DNA from: JBFMGS01 sp040752635
GTDB taxonomy: Bacteria > Bacillota > SHA-98 > UBA4971
Assembly: GCA_040752635.1 (NCBI GenBank)
Contig: JBFMGS010000043.1
Span: 1 to 19,370, forward strand
Direction: 5' to 3'
Length of the DNA stretch: 19,370 nucleotides
The position numbers and the translations under genes are program-made. The notes beneath the pieces are model-generated. The model had not been told where the DNA came from and searched no databases. It worked only from the letters and a program-made list of their open reading frames with translations. This document shows positions 1-7,472 of the stretch, in pieces; the stretch's first letter is position 1; every line of letters starts with the position of its first letter.

Positions 1-2
1 CC

Positions 3-896
3 CTGGCCCGCCTGCCTTTCAACCGGTATCCCTCGCCCGATGCCGACGAGCTGCGCTCTCAGCTTGCGGAGTTTCTGGGCGTGGGAGAAGACATGATCAT
101 TGTCGGTGCAGGCTCTGATGAGCTGATCCAAATGATTATGCTCGCTTTCAGAGAAAGGACGGGGAGGGTCGTCACCGTTCACCCGACGTTTTACATGTAT
201 CGCCGCATCGCGGACGTGGTTGGAATTCCTGTGAAAGAGATCCCCTTGAGAGAGGGGTTCTCTCTCGACGCTGACGCCATCTCGGAGGAGCTATCCCGGG
301 AAGACACCCTCGCCTTTCTATGCAACCCCAACAACCCGACGGGCGGCGCCTATACCGGTGAACTTGAGCGTATGATCGAGACCGCGAGGGGGGTCGTGGT
401 CATTGACGAGGCGTATCATGAGTTCTGCGGCGAGACGTTTCTGAATGAGGTGTCGGAGCACGTGCTGGTCTTGCGCACGCTATCCAAGGCGTTCGGCCTC
501 GCCGGGCTCCGCGTAGGCTACGCCGTGGCACACCCTTCCATCGCCAAGTGCCTGGGACGGGCCAAACTCCCGTATAACTGCAGCGCGGTCTCGATCCTCG
601 TGGCGCAAAAAGTCCTGGAGCATCGGGAGGCCGTGCAGAGGGTCGTCGGCATGATCACCAAGGAGAGAGACAGGCTATACCGGCGGCTGACGGATCTTGG
701 AGTGAAGGCATACCCGTCGTCCGCAAACTTCATCCTCTTCCGGCCGTCAAGGCCTGCCAGAGAAGTACAGGATGCCTTACTGAACATGGGCATCGCCGTG
801 CGCAGGTTCGACAGGTTACCGGAATACCTGAGAGTCACAGTGGGACGCCCTGATGAGAACGACGCATTCATGGAGGCTATGGGCAGGTTGGTTTGA
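3..896 (+). CDS. hisC: Histidinol-phosphate aminotransferase, 5' end outside the window
   Basis: HisC is a PLP-dependent class I/II aminotransferase. It moves an amino group from glutamate to imidazole-acetol phosphate, giving L-histidinol phosphate. The reading frame is open from base 3, so the gene enters from the left; 297 residues are visible and about 55-60 N-terminal residues are missing compared with the usual 350-360. Visible family marks are NRYP near the left edge, GAGSDELI after the GTG at 81, CNPNNPTGG around base 330, the DEAY aspartate near 405, and the PLP-lysine motif SKAFGLAGLRVGY, with the lysine codon at 486-488. An internal GTG at 81 would begin a shorter ORF, but the homology clearly continues upstream of it. 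hisB follows 59 bp later on the same strand. HisC enzymes can overlap in activity with aromatic aminotransferases, but the his-operon context supports the histidine role. Confidence 0.95.
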   Translation: MARLPFNRYPSPDADELRSQLAEFLGVGEDMIIVGAGSDELIQMIMLAFRERTGRVVTVHPTFYMYRRIADVVGIPVKEIPLREGFSLDADAISEELSREDTLAFLCNPNNPTGGAYTGELERMIETARGVVVIDEAYHEFCGETFLNEVSEHVLVLRTLSKAFGLAGLRVGYAVAHPSIAKCLGRAKLPYNCSAVSILVAQKVLEHREAVQRVVGMITKERDRLYRRLTDLGVKAYPSSANFILFRPSRPAREVQDALLNMGIAVRRFDRLPEYLRVTVGRPDENDAFMEAMGRLV

Positions 897-955
897 GTTC
901 GTCATGAAGCTGACTTCTGTATAACTCAGGAGGAAGGCGCAAGGGGGCGACATCG

Positions 956-1543
956 GTGGCCAGGATGGCGTCAGTGAGCCGTAGAACTTCGGAAACAGAC
1001 ATCAGCCTCACGTTGAACCTGGATGGCAAAGGCGAGGTTTCCGTCGTCACGGAGTGCGGGTTTCTGGACCACATGCTTACGCTGGCTGGCTCCCACGGGG
1101 GTTTTGACCTTTCGTTGACCGCGCAGGGGGACACAGACGTAGACTTTCACCATCTTGTGGAGGACACGGGCATCTGCATGGGGCAGGCCGTGGACCAGGC
1201 TCTGGGCGACCGGGCAGGGATCAGAAGATTCGCAGACGCGATGCTGCCGATGGATGAAGCCCTGGTAAGTGCAGCGCTGGATGTGAGCGGCCGGAGCCAC
1301 CTGGCGTTTAATGTCCCGGTTGGAGGGGACAAGATAGGAAACCTGGATACCGAAGTGATCGAGGAGTTCTTTGCGGCATTCGTCAGGCACGCCAGAGTCA
1401 CTCTGCATATTAACCTGGTGTACGGCCGGAATACCCACCATATTGTCGAAGCCGTATTCAAGGCGTTCGGCAGGGTGCTAGGAGAGGCCGTCTCTCTGGA
1501 CCCAGGAAGACCGGGGATTCCCTCTACCAAGGGGATCCTTTGA
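956..1543 (+). CDS. hisB: Imidazoleglycerol-phosphate dehydratase
   Basis: HisB dehydrates imidazoleglycerol phosphate to imidazole-acetol phosphate, the substrate of HisC. At 195 residues it matches the monofunctional enzyme and carries no histidinol-phosphatase domain of the enterobacterial HisB type. The metal-binding histidine and acid motifs are intact: FLDHML (about 36-41), DFHHLVEDTG (63-72), PMDEAL (98-103), NTHHIVEA (159-166), and the C-terminal GIPSTKG. The GTG at 956 is chosen because an AGGGGG Shine-Dalgarno lies about 8 bp upstream; the in-frame ATG at 965 would be too far from it. The gene sits between hisC and hisH in the his operon. Confidence 0.96.
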   Translation: MARMASVSRRTSETDISLTLNLDGKGEVSVVTECGFLDHMLTLAGSHGGFDLSLTAQGDTDVDFHHLVEDTGICMGQAVDQALGDRAGIRRFADAMLPMDEALVSAALDVSGRSHLAFNVPVGGDKIGNLDTEVIEEFFAAFVRHARVTLHINLVYGRNTHHIVEAVFKAFGRVLGEAVSLDPGRPGIPSTKGIL

Positions 1544-1562
1544 AGGCACGGTGGGGCTCATC

Positions 1563-2261
1563 ATGATAGCGATTCTTGACTACGGGATTGGAAACATCGA
1601 GAGCGTCCGCAAGGCACTGCAAAAGGTTGGCTCCTCTTCGGAAATCACGAGAGACCCGCGCCTCATCGCGCGGGCAGACGCCCTAGTGCTCCCGGGGGTG
1701 GGGGCCTTCGGCGAGGCTATGGACTTCCTCGAACGCAGCGGGCTGCTTGCGGCAGTCAAGGAGTTCCTTGCGAGCAACCGCCCGGTGCTGGGCATCTGTC
1801 TTGGCATGCAGATACTGTTTGAGGAAAGCGAGGAGTCCCCCGGGGCCAGGGGCTTCTCCGTGCTCCCCGGCGTCGTAAGGAGACTCCGTTTCGCGCCGGG
1901 GCCAGCCCCCGCGGCAGTCAGGCCCCCTAAAGTACCGCACATGGGCTGGAATCAGGTGAGGATCAGGACGAGCAACGCGCTGCTGGAGTCGATCCCGGAC
2001 GGATCTTATTTCTACTTCGCGCATTCCTACTATGCCGTTCCCAAGGATCCCGGCGTCGAGGTGGGCGAGACGTTCTACGGTTGTAACAACACCGCCCACT
2101 TGGCCGCACCTTGCGGAGCCGCCCGCGAAGGTGCGGCGAGAGGCATTGTCATGCCTTCGGTGGTCGCGAGCGGGTCTACGTTCGGCGTGCAATTCCACCC
2201 GGAAAAGAGTGGCGACGTCGGGCTCGCTCTGCTTCGAAACTTCGGTTCCCTGCTCGGTTAG
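1563..2261 (+). CDS. hisH: Imidazole glycerol phosphate synthase, glutaminase subunit
   Basis: HisH is the class I glutamine amidotransferase that hydrolyses glutamine and channels ammonia to its partner HisF, encoded two genes downstream. The nucleophile is C79 in GICLGMQ, and the H212/E214 pair lies in FHPEKSG. Other family marks are DYGIGNI at the N-terminus, LPGVGAFG (43-50), PHMGWN (125-130) and FAHSYY (152-157). It is 232 residues, longer than the usual about 200. The extra length lies in a Pro/Ala-rich stretch near residues 110-123 and a segment near 173-200, between the HSYY strand and the catalytic His. The ATG at 1563 begins at the conserved MIAILDYG. A GTG at 1551 would add four residues and cannot be excluded. 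The gap to hisB is 19 bp. Confidence 0.94.
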   Translation: MIAILDYGIGNIESVRKALQKVGSSSEITRDPRLIARADALVLPGVGAFGEAMDFLERSGLLAAVKEFLASNRPVLGICLGMQILFEESEESPGARGFSVLPGVVRRLRFAPGPAPAAVRPPKVPHMGWNQVRIRTSNALLESIPDGSYFYFAHSYYAVPKDPGVEVGETFYGCNNTAHLAAPCGAAREGAARGIVMPSVVASGSTFGVQFHPEKSGDVGLALLRNFGSLLG

Positions 2262-2273
2262 GGTGACGAGAAC

Positions 2274-3131
2274 GTGCATCAGTCAGAAAGCATACAGCTA
2301 AGAACACCCGGGCCAGGGGCGCCTGGGGCTACGCGCCCCCCGGAGGTCATACCCGCTATCGACATCCGAGGGGGCAGGTGTGTCCGCCTGTTTCAGGGGG
2401 ACTACACCAAGGAGACCGTGTTCTCGGATGATCCGGTCGGAGTCGCATGTTCCTGGGCGTCCCTCGGGGCGGCAACGATTCATGTGGTGGACCTTGACGG
2501 CGCAGCCTGCGGGAGGCCTGTCAATCTGCCCCTTATTGGCAGGATCTGCTCGATAAGTGGCATACAGGTAGAGCTAGGAGGAGGGCTGCGAACCTTCGAC
2601 GACGTAAGTGCTGCCCTTGATTGCGGCGTGTCGCGCGCCATCATAGGGACGGCCGCGCTGCGTGACCCGGACTTCACCGGTCGGCTTGTTGAGAGGTTCG
2701 GCGACGCAGTCGCGGCGGCCGTAGATGTGAGGGACGGTAAGGTTTCGATTGCCGGATGGATGGAAGACACGGGGAGAGCTACGGCGGAATTTGCCCGCGC
2801 GCTCAAACTTCTCGGAATATCCCGGGCCATAGTCACTGATATCTCACGCGACGGCACCATGACCGCGCCTAACCTCGAACCGGCGCTGGAGGTAGCCGCT
2901 CTCGGCCTTGTGGTGACAGTCTCGGGGGGAATCGCCCGCATCGAGCATGTCGCGGAGATAGCCCGCCGCGCGAGGATTACACCGGGCATAGCCGGCATGA
3001 TTATCGGGCGGGCCCTGTATACCGGAGATATCTCGCTCCCGGAGGCCCTTCAGACGGCGCGCGACGCGTGGAGCGGGGCGCGAGCGGAAGGTGGAGTCTA
3101 TGCTGGCAAAGAGGATCATAGCATGCCTTGA
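2274..3131 (+). CDS. hisA: ProFAR isomerase (phosphoribosylformimino-AICAR-phosphate isomerase)
   Basis: HisA is a TIM-barrel isomerase that converts ProFAR to PRFAR, the substrate of HisF-HisH. Catalytic and phosphate-binding marks are PAIDIRGG (D30), DLDGA (73-77), ELGGGLR (100-106), TDISRDGT (D189) and SGGI (217-220). At 285 residues it is well above the usual 240-250. About 23 Gly/Pro-rich residues precede the first barrel strand, and about 25 residues follow the last helix (DISLPEALQ). The GTG at 2274 is the only usable start codon before the conserved core and has GGTGA 7 bp upstream, so the N-terminal extension appears real unless a rare codon is used. The C-terminal tail overlaps the start of hisF by 32 bp, implying translational coupling. 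Confidence 0.93.
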   Translation: MHQSESIQLRTPGPGAPGATRPPEVIPAIDIRGGRCVRLFQGDYTKETVFSDDPVGVACSWASLGAATIHVVDLDGAACGRPVNLPLIGRICSISGIQVELGGGLRTFDDVSAALDCGVSRAIIGTAALRDPDFTGRLVERFGDAVAAAVDVRDGKVSIAGWMEDTGRATAEFARALKLLGISRAIVTDISRDGTMTAPNLEPALEVAALGLVVTVSGGIARIEHVAEIARRARITPGIAGMIIGRALYTGDISLPEALQTARDAWSGARAEGGVYAGKEDHSMP

Positions 3132-3855
3132 CGTCCAGGACGGGCGCGTGGTCAAGGGAGTGCATTTCAGACAACTGAAGGACGTCGGCTCTCCTGTAGA
3201 GTTCGCCGAGTATTACAACGAGGAATCCGTGGACGAACTGGTTTTCCTGGACATCTCCGCATCCTGGAGCGGCCGCCGCACCATGATCGAGGTTGCAGAG
3301 GCCGTCGCATCCCAGGTTTTCATACCTTTCACCGTCGGCGGAGGGATCGGCTGCCCGGAGGACATCAGCGCGCTGCTACGAGCAGGCGCGGACAAGGTCT
3401 CCGTCAACACCGCGGCCGTGCGTGATCCGGGCCTCATATCCGAGGGCGCACGCAGGTTCGGGAGCCAGTGCATCGTCGTGGCCATAGACGCAAGGCGGGT
3501 CGGGGACCACTGGGAAGTGTACACGCACGGAGGGCGCACCCCGACCGGCCTGGATGCCCGGGACTGGGCCGTTAAAGCTGTAGGCCTGGGCGCGGGCGAA
3601 ATACTCCTCACCAGCATGGACGCGGATGGCGTAAAAGGGGGATTCGACGTAGCCCTCACGCGGGAAATCGCGGAGGCAGTGGACGTGCCGGTGATCGCCT
3701 CGGGCGGCGCGGGAGCCCTGAACGACTTCTACGAGATTCTTACCAACGGCCTCGCGGATGCTGCCCTCGCCGCGTCCGTTTTCCACTACGGCATCTTCAC
3801 CATCAGGCAGGTGAAGGAATACCTGAAAGACAAGGGAGTGCCGGTGCGGCTCTAG
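3100..3855 (+). CDS. hisF: Imidazole glycerol phosphate synthase, cyclase subunit
   Basis: HisF is the cyclase TIM barrel that uses ammonia from HisH to turn PRFAR into imidazole glycerol phosphate and AICAR. With the ATG at 3100 (MLAKRIIACLDV) it is 251 residues, the family norm. The catalytic aspartates fall at the canonical positions: D11 in CLDVQDG and D130 in VAID. FTVGGGIG (77-84), TSMDADG (171-177) and ASGGAG (200-205) form the phosphate-binding and substrate loops. Position 9 is Ala where Pro is common (IIPCLDV). An upstream in-frame GTG at 3091 would add only MES. The start lies inside the hisA 3' end, which suggests coupled translation. A 200-bp gap follows before hisIE. Confidence 0.96.
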   Translation: MLAKRIIACLDVQDGRVVKGVHFRQLKDVGSPVEFAEYYNEESVDELVFLDISASWSGRRTMIEVAEAVASQVFIPFTVGGGIGCPEDISALLRAGADKVSVNTAAVRDPGLISEGARRFGSQCIVVAIDARRVGDHWEVYTHGGRTPTGLDARDWAVKAVGLGAGEILLTSMDADGVKGGFDVALTREIAEAVDVPVIASGGAGALNDFYEILTNGLADAALAASVFHYGIFTIRQVKEYLKDKGVPVRL

Positions 3856-4055
3856 AGCGACAACGCAAAGTAGCCTGCCAAGTGGAAGTCCGGAAACGCT
3901 TCCGACTTCAGGAGATTGCCGGTGATTGCACCAGGGGCCTTTGAAATCTGGTTGCATCCTGAGAAGCCGCATGGATTTGTGACAATCCTCGTTAAAGATG
4001 ATGCCCAGTAGAACCAAGGAACCTGGAATTCCGCGGAGGGCGGGAGGAGACCACG
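3856..4055 (+). other. hisF-hisIE intergenic gap with hairpin
   Basis: This 200-bp gap interrupts an otherwise tight operon. A hairpin lies at 3885-3909: the arms GAAGT and CGGAA pair with TTCCG and ACTTC around an ACGC loop, with one bulged C. It has no T-run after it, so it does not look like a rho-independent terminator. It ends directly before AGGAG (3910-3914), which would serve a short ORF described separately. A second weaker hairpin can form between TGCACCAG (3927-3934) and CTGGTTGCA (3948-3956). GGAGG (4043-4047) is the hisIE ribosome binding site. No convincing internal promoter was found. Confidence 0.55.
3922..4011 (+). CDS. Possible 29-residue small protein between hisF and hisIE
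   Basis: A GTG at 3922 is preceded by AGGAG with a 7-bp spacer and opens a 29-codon frame ending in TAG (4009-4011). The predicted peptide starts MIAPGAFEIWLHPEKP and ends TILVKDDAQ. It has no membrane segment and matches no family I recognise. In its favour are the good ribosome binding site, a hairpin just upstream, and its position within a co-directional operon. Against it are the short length and lack of any recognisable homologue, so it could be chance, a decayed gene or a translated leader affecting hisIE. I treat it as a candidate only. Confidence 0.3.
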   Translation: MIAPGAFEIWLHPEKPHGFVTILVKDDAQ

Positions 4056-4769
4056 TTGACTAGAGAAGCAAACACTGATCGCGATCAGGGAGAACTAAGG
4101 GCACAAGCAACCGATGCGCCGGACCTCAGTTTTTCCCCTGACGGCCTCATCCCCGCCATAGTCCAGGATGAGTCCACTGGTCAGGTGCTCATGCTGGCGT
4201 ATATGAATAGGGAGTCATTGAGGAGAACTCTCGAGACCGGGAGGACCTGGTTCTGGAGCCGGAGCCGGAAGGCCCTGTGGCTCAAAGGAGAGACATCCGG
4301 CCACTGCCAGGCTGTGAAAGCGATATACGTGGACTGCGATAAAGACGCTCTCCTCATCAAGGTGGACCAAACCGGGCTGGCATGTCACGAGGGGCGGTTC
4401 TCGTGCTTCTACAGGCAAATTGGAGAGGGCGGCGAAATCGTGGGTGCTGGGAGCAGCACCGCCCGCCCAGCCGCTTCTACAATCCTCGACGAGGTCTACC
4501 GGGTGGTGGCACAGAGAAAAGAGAACCCCTCGCCCGATTCCTACGTCTCCCGGCTGATGCAATCCGGCCTCGACCGGATCCTGAGAAAAGTCGCAGAGGA
4601 GGCTGGAGAGTTCATTATCGCGTCGAAAAACGATGTACGGCAGGATACTGTTGCCGAGTTGGCAGACCTTTGGTTTCATTCCATGGTCGCCCTGGCTTAT
4701 CTGGGGATACCGATTTCCCGCGTCTATGAGGAACTGGCCGGGAGGCGAAAAGGAACGAACGCGCCGTGA
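4056..4769 (+). CDS. hisIE: Bifunctional phosphoribosyl-AMP cyclohydrolase / phosphoribosyl-ATP pyrophosphatase
   Basis: This is a fused HisI-HisE protein of 237 residues that performs steps 2 and 3 of histidine synthesis (PR-ATP to PR-AMP, then ring opening to ProFAR, the substrate of HisA). The N-terminal HisI domain (about 25-125) has MLAYMN (46-51), TWFWSRSR (64-71), VDCDKDALL (92-100), and LACHEGRFSCF (108-118) with the zinc-binding cysteines. The C-terminal HisE domain (about 142-230) has GLDRILRKVAEEAGE (171-185), IIASKN (187-192) and ELADLWFH (201-208), an all-alpha MazG-like fold. The first about 25 residues are a polar extension. The TTG start at 4056 is supported by GGGAGGAG 6-8 bp upstream; no better start lies before the HisI core. 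It is the last his gene here and converges with proC. Confidence 0.95.
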   Translation: MTREANTDRDQGELRAQATDAPDLSFSPDGLIPAIVQDESTGQVLMLAYMNRESLRRTLETGRTWFWSRSRKALWLKGETSGHCQAVKAIYVDCDKDALLIKVDQTGLACHEGRFSCFYRQIGEGGEIVGAGSSTARPAASTILDEVYRVVAQRKENPSPDSYVSRLMQSGLDRILRKVAEEAGEFIIASKNDVRQDTVAELADLWFHSMVALAYLGIPISRVYEELAGRRKGTNAP

Positions 4770-4893
4770 GCGTGGTTTGACTGGACGTCTTAATGTCAAA
4801 GATGTCGGTCGTTATCAGGGTCCCCGCCGGAACCAGACCGAAGCTATGTGTCAACGCGAGGCGAATGTGGAGTTAGGGTGGCCTTCAACCATC
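4770..4893. other. Convergent hisIE/proC gap
   Basis: This is the 124-bp tail-to-tail gap between the his operon and the leftward ilv operon. A weak hairpin, TTTGAC pairing with GTCAAA across a loop of about 13 nt, lies near 4776-4800, without a following T-run on either strand. I see no canonical bidirectional terminator and no credible short gene. Confidence 0.5.
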
Positions 4894-5742
4894 CTATGCT
4901 GGGAGTTCGCGCGCCTTCCGGCGCTCCTCGGCAAGTATGTGGCCAAGCTCCCTGGAACGCTGCGCCGCCGCGACCACCGCGTCCATTATGGAAGCCCGGA
5001 TGGACCCGCGCTCCATGGCATGGATTCCGGCGATAGCCGTGCCGCCGGGCGATGTTACCATGTCGCGCAGATGCCCCGGGTGGTCGCCGGTCTCAAGGAC
5101 CATCTTCGCTGCGCCCAAAACGGTTTGCGCAGCCAATTGCAATGCCACCTCGCGAGAGAATCCCACCCTGACTCCACCGTCCGCGAGGGCCTCAATCATG
5201 GTGTATACGAACGCAGGCCCGCTTCCGCTCAAAGCGGTCACGGAGTCCATGAGGTTTTCCTGAACCGTAATGATCGTGCCAAGCGGGCCGAGGAGGTCGG
5301 AAAGCTCCGTGACATCCTTCTGGGTCGCATGCCTGCCCTTGGACACAGCGATCACGCCCTGCATCACCAGGCAAGGGGTGTTCGGCATGATGCGTAGAAG
5401 CCTAACCTTGCGTGGGATGGCGCTTTCCAGAGACTCAGTGGTCACGCCTGCAACCGGCGAAACCACGAGTTGGTCAGCCCTGATGTGGCGCGAGATCTCG
5501 TCTACCACTTCGTCTATCACCTGAGGTTTGACTGTGAAGAACAACACATTCGCCGCATCGACCACGGCCTTGTTACTCGGAGTTACCCTGGCGCCGGTCT
5601 CTTCTGCCAACCGGCTGAGGCGCTCCGTGTCCACGTCGCTTGCTATTATATCTCCGGGTTTCACTGAACCCGCCTTAATCATCCCCTTCACGAGGATGCT
5701 GGCTAGGGTGCCCGAGCCAATGAATCCAATTACCTTTGCCAT
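4894..5742 (-). CDS. proC: Pyrroline-5-carboxylate reductase
   Basis: ProC catalyses the last step of proline synthesis, the NAD(P)H-dependent reduction of 1-pyrroline-5-carboxylate. The 282-residue protein has an N-terminal Rossmann fold (IGFIGSGTLA, 5-14), VKP (71-73), MPNTP (119-123), LSGSGPAF (171-178) and the C-terminal dimerisation and active-site signature DMVTSPGGT (227-235). The ATG at 5742 gives the usual MAKVIGFIG start and has GGAGG about 8 bp upstream; the open frame extends 55 codons further but only into ilvD sequence. It lies 17 bp downstream of ilvD and is probably the last gene of the ilv transcript, an unusual partner since proline synthesis does not share intermediates with the branched-chain pathway. 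Confidence 0.96.
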   Translation of the reverse strand: MAKVIGFIGSGTLASILVKGMIKAGSVKPGDIIASDVDTERLSRLAEETGARVTPSNKAVVDAANVLFFTVKPQVIDEVVDEISRHIRADQLVVSPVAGVTTESLESAIPRKVRLLRIMPNTPCLVMQGVIAVSKGRHATQKDVTELSDLLGPLGTIITVQENLMDSVTALSGSGPAFVYTMIEALADGGVRVGFSREVALQLAAQTVLGAAKMVLETGDHPGHLRDMVTSPGGTAIAGIHAMERGSIRASIMDAVVAAAQRSRELGHILAEERRKARELPA

Positions 5743-5759
5743 ACAAGACGCCTCCACGT

Positions 5760-7472
5760 TCAAGACGCCACCGGGGTTGACGGATCTGTCGATGATTCGG
5801 CGATTGAGGTGCAGCGATTCATTACCGCTCCCTCGCTTGCAGACGACACCGCCGCCGCGTAACGCGCCAAAAAGCCCGTGGGGACGCGCGGCTGTGGGGT
5901 TTGCCATGCCGCCCGCCGTCTTCTCAGTTCTTCCTCAGGCACTAGCAGATCCAGGGCTTTCGCGGATATGTCAATGGATATCATGTCGCCATCGGCCACC
6001 AGGGCTATCGGTCCACCAACAGCCGCTTCGGGCGACACGTGTCCGATGGCTGCCCCCCGTGTTGCCCCTGAGAACCTTCCGTCCGTAATCAATGCCACGC
6101 GGTCGTCCAAACCCATCCCGGTGATAAGCGAGGTGGGAGCCAGCATCTCTCTCATGCCCGGCCCTCCCCTGGGACCCTCGTACCTGATGATCACGACATC
6201 GCCTGGCCGGATCTTTCCCTCGCTGAGAGATCGGACAGCATCCTCCTCCGAATCAAAGACCCTGGCGGGACCCACGTGTCTTTGCATCCGGGCGCAGACT
6301 GCGGACCTCTTCACAACCGCCCCATCAGGCGCCAGGCTGCCGGCCAACACTGAGATGCCGCCCGTAGTCTGATAGGGATCGTCGAGCCCTCGTATGACCC
6401 GGCCCGTTCTGCACCGGGCGCGCTCGAGATTGCTGCCGAGCGTTTGGCCCGTTACGGTCAGCACTTCTGTTTCTAGGAGCCCTCCTCGGGCTAGTTCCTT
6501 CATGACCGCCGGTATGCCTCCGTCTTCGTGGAGGTCCTGCATGTGGAAAGGGCCGCCAGGTCGAAGGCTGCAGAGCTGCGGCGTCATGTCACTGATGGTG
6601 TTGAAGTCGCAAGGCGATAGTTTCACATGAGCTTCTCTCGCCACAGCAGTCAGATGCAGGACGGTGTTGGTAGAGGCGCCTAACGCCGCATCCACCGTCA
6701 CGGCATTCGCAAATGCAGAGGGCGTCAGGATCCGCCCTGGCGTAATGCCGCTCGCCAGGAGGGCCATCACCGCCTCCCCCGACATCTTGGCAAGCCTTAC
6801 CCTCTCGCCGCTCGTCGCAGGAGCCGTCCCGTTTCCCGGCAACCCGACTCCCAACGCTTCCACCAGGCAATTCATGGAGTTTGCAGTGAACATCCCGGCG
6901 CAGGAGCCTGCGCCCGGGCATGCAGATTCTTCCAACAGAAAGAGATCTTCATCACTCATCCGGCCGGAGAGCCGCGCTCCAACCGCTTCGAATACTGTGC
7001 TAAGGTCCACGTTTTCCTGGCGGAACCGGCCGGCCATCATGGGGCCGCCGCTCACGATTATAGACGGCATATCCAGTCGCGCCATCGCCATGAGCATGCC
7101 CGGCACTATCTTGTCGCAGTTGGGGATGAGGACCATCGCATCGAACTGGTGCGCCATGACCATAGATTCGATGGAATCGGCAATGAGCTCGCGACTTGCA
7201 AGGGAGTATCGCATCCCCTCATGCCCCATTGCTATGCCGTCGCATATCCCGATGCATGGGATCTCGATGGGGGTGCCTCCGGCCGCACGAACGCCGGCCT
7301 TGACAGCATCTGCGACGGCATGCAAGTGTATGTGGCCTGGGATTATCTCATTGGCCGAGTTAACCACTGCGACGAGAGGACGCTGGATCTCTTGCCGGGT
7401 CAACCCCATAGCAAAGAGCAGAGATCTATGGGGTGCTCTGAAGATCCCTTTCTTTATGGCATCGCTTCTCAA
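5760..7472 (-). CDS. ilvD: Dihydroxy-acid dehydratase
   Basis: IlvD is an Fe-S dehydratase that acts on 2,3-dihydroxyisovalerate and 2,3-dihydroxy-3-methylvalerate to give the keto-acid precursors of valine/leucine and isoleucine. The 570-residue protein shows PCIGICDGIAMGHEG (72-86), NCDKIVPGM (C119), ACPGAGSCAGMFTANSMNCL (C191), and the catalytic-serine motif TDGRFSG. Residues 37-50 read VNSANEIIPGHIHL, with Gly-His where oxygen-stable [2Fe-2S] enzymes usually have Pro-Cys-Asn. This suggests the oxygen-sensitive [4Fe-4S] type. About 18-20 C-terminal residues after SEGAVMN look like a non-conserved extension. The TTG start at 7472 has AGGAGGG 7 bp upstream and overlaps the cimA stop by 4 bp (TTGA), so translation is probably coupled. 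Confidence 0.96.
   Translation of the reverse strand: MRSDAIKKGIFRAPHRSLLFAMGLTRQEIQRPLVAVVNSANEIIPGHIHLHAVADAVKAGVRAAGGTPIEIPCIGICDGIAMGHEGMRYSLASRELIADSIESMVMAHQFDAMVLIPNCDKIVPGMLMAMARLDMPSIIVSGGPMMAGRFRQENVDLSTVFEAVGARLSGRMSDEDLFLLEESACPGAGSCAGMFTANSMNCLVEALGVGLPGNGTAPATSGERVRLAKMSGEAVMALLASGITPGRILTPSAFANAVTVDAALGASTNTVLHLTAVAREAHVKLSPCDFNTISDMTPQLCSLRPGGPFHMQDLHEDGGIPAVMKELARGGLLETEVLTVTGQTLGSNLERARCRTGRVIRGLDDPYQTTGGISVLAGSLAPDGAVVKRSAVCARMQRHVGPARVFDSEEDAVRSLSEGKIRPGDVVIIRYEGPRGGPGMREMLAPTSLITGMGLDDRVALITDGRFSGATRGAAIGHVSPEAAVGGPIALVADGDMISIDISAKALDLLVPEEELRRRRAAWQTPQPRVPTGFLARYAAAVSSASEGAVMNRCTSIAESSTDPSTPVAS

Noticed and set aside
3885..3909. Terminator after hisF
   Set aside because: The hairpin is stable but is followed by AGGAGATTGCC, not by a T-run, and hisIE continues on the same strand.
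4633..5397. 254-codon plus-strand frame spanning the hisIE end and proC
   Set aside because: It is off-frame within hisIE and antisense to proC; composition is Arg/His/Gly-rich with no motif.
5743..5907. 55-residue N-terminal extension of ProC
   Set aside because: The extension overlaps the ilvD 3' end, has no family similarity, and the ATG at 5742 has its own GGAGG and the standard MAKVIGFIG start.
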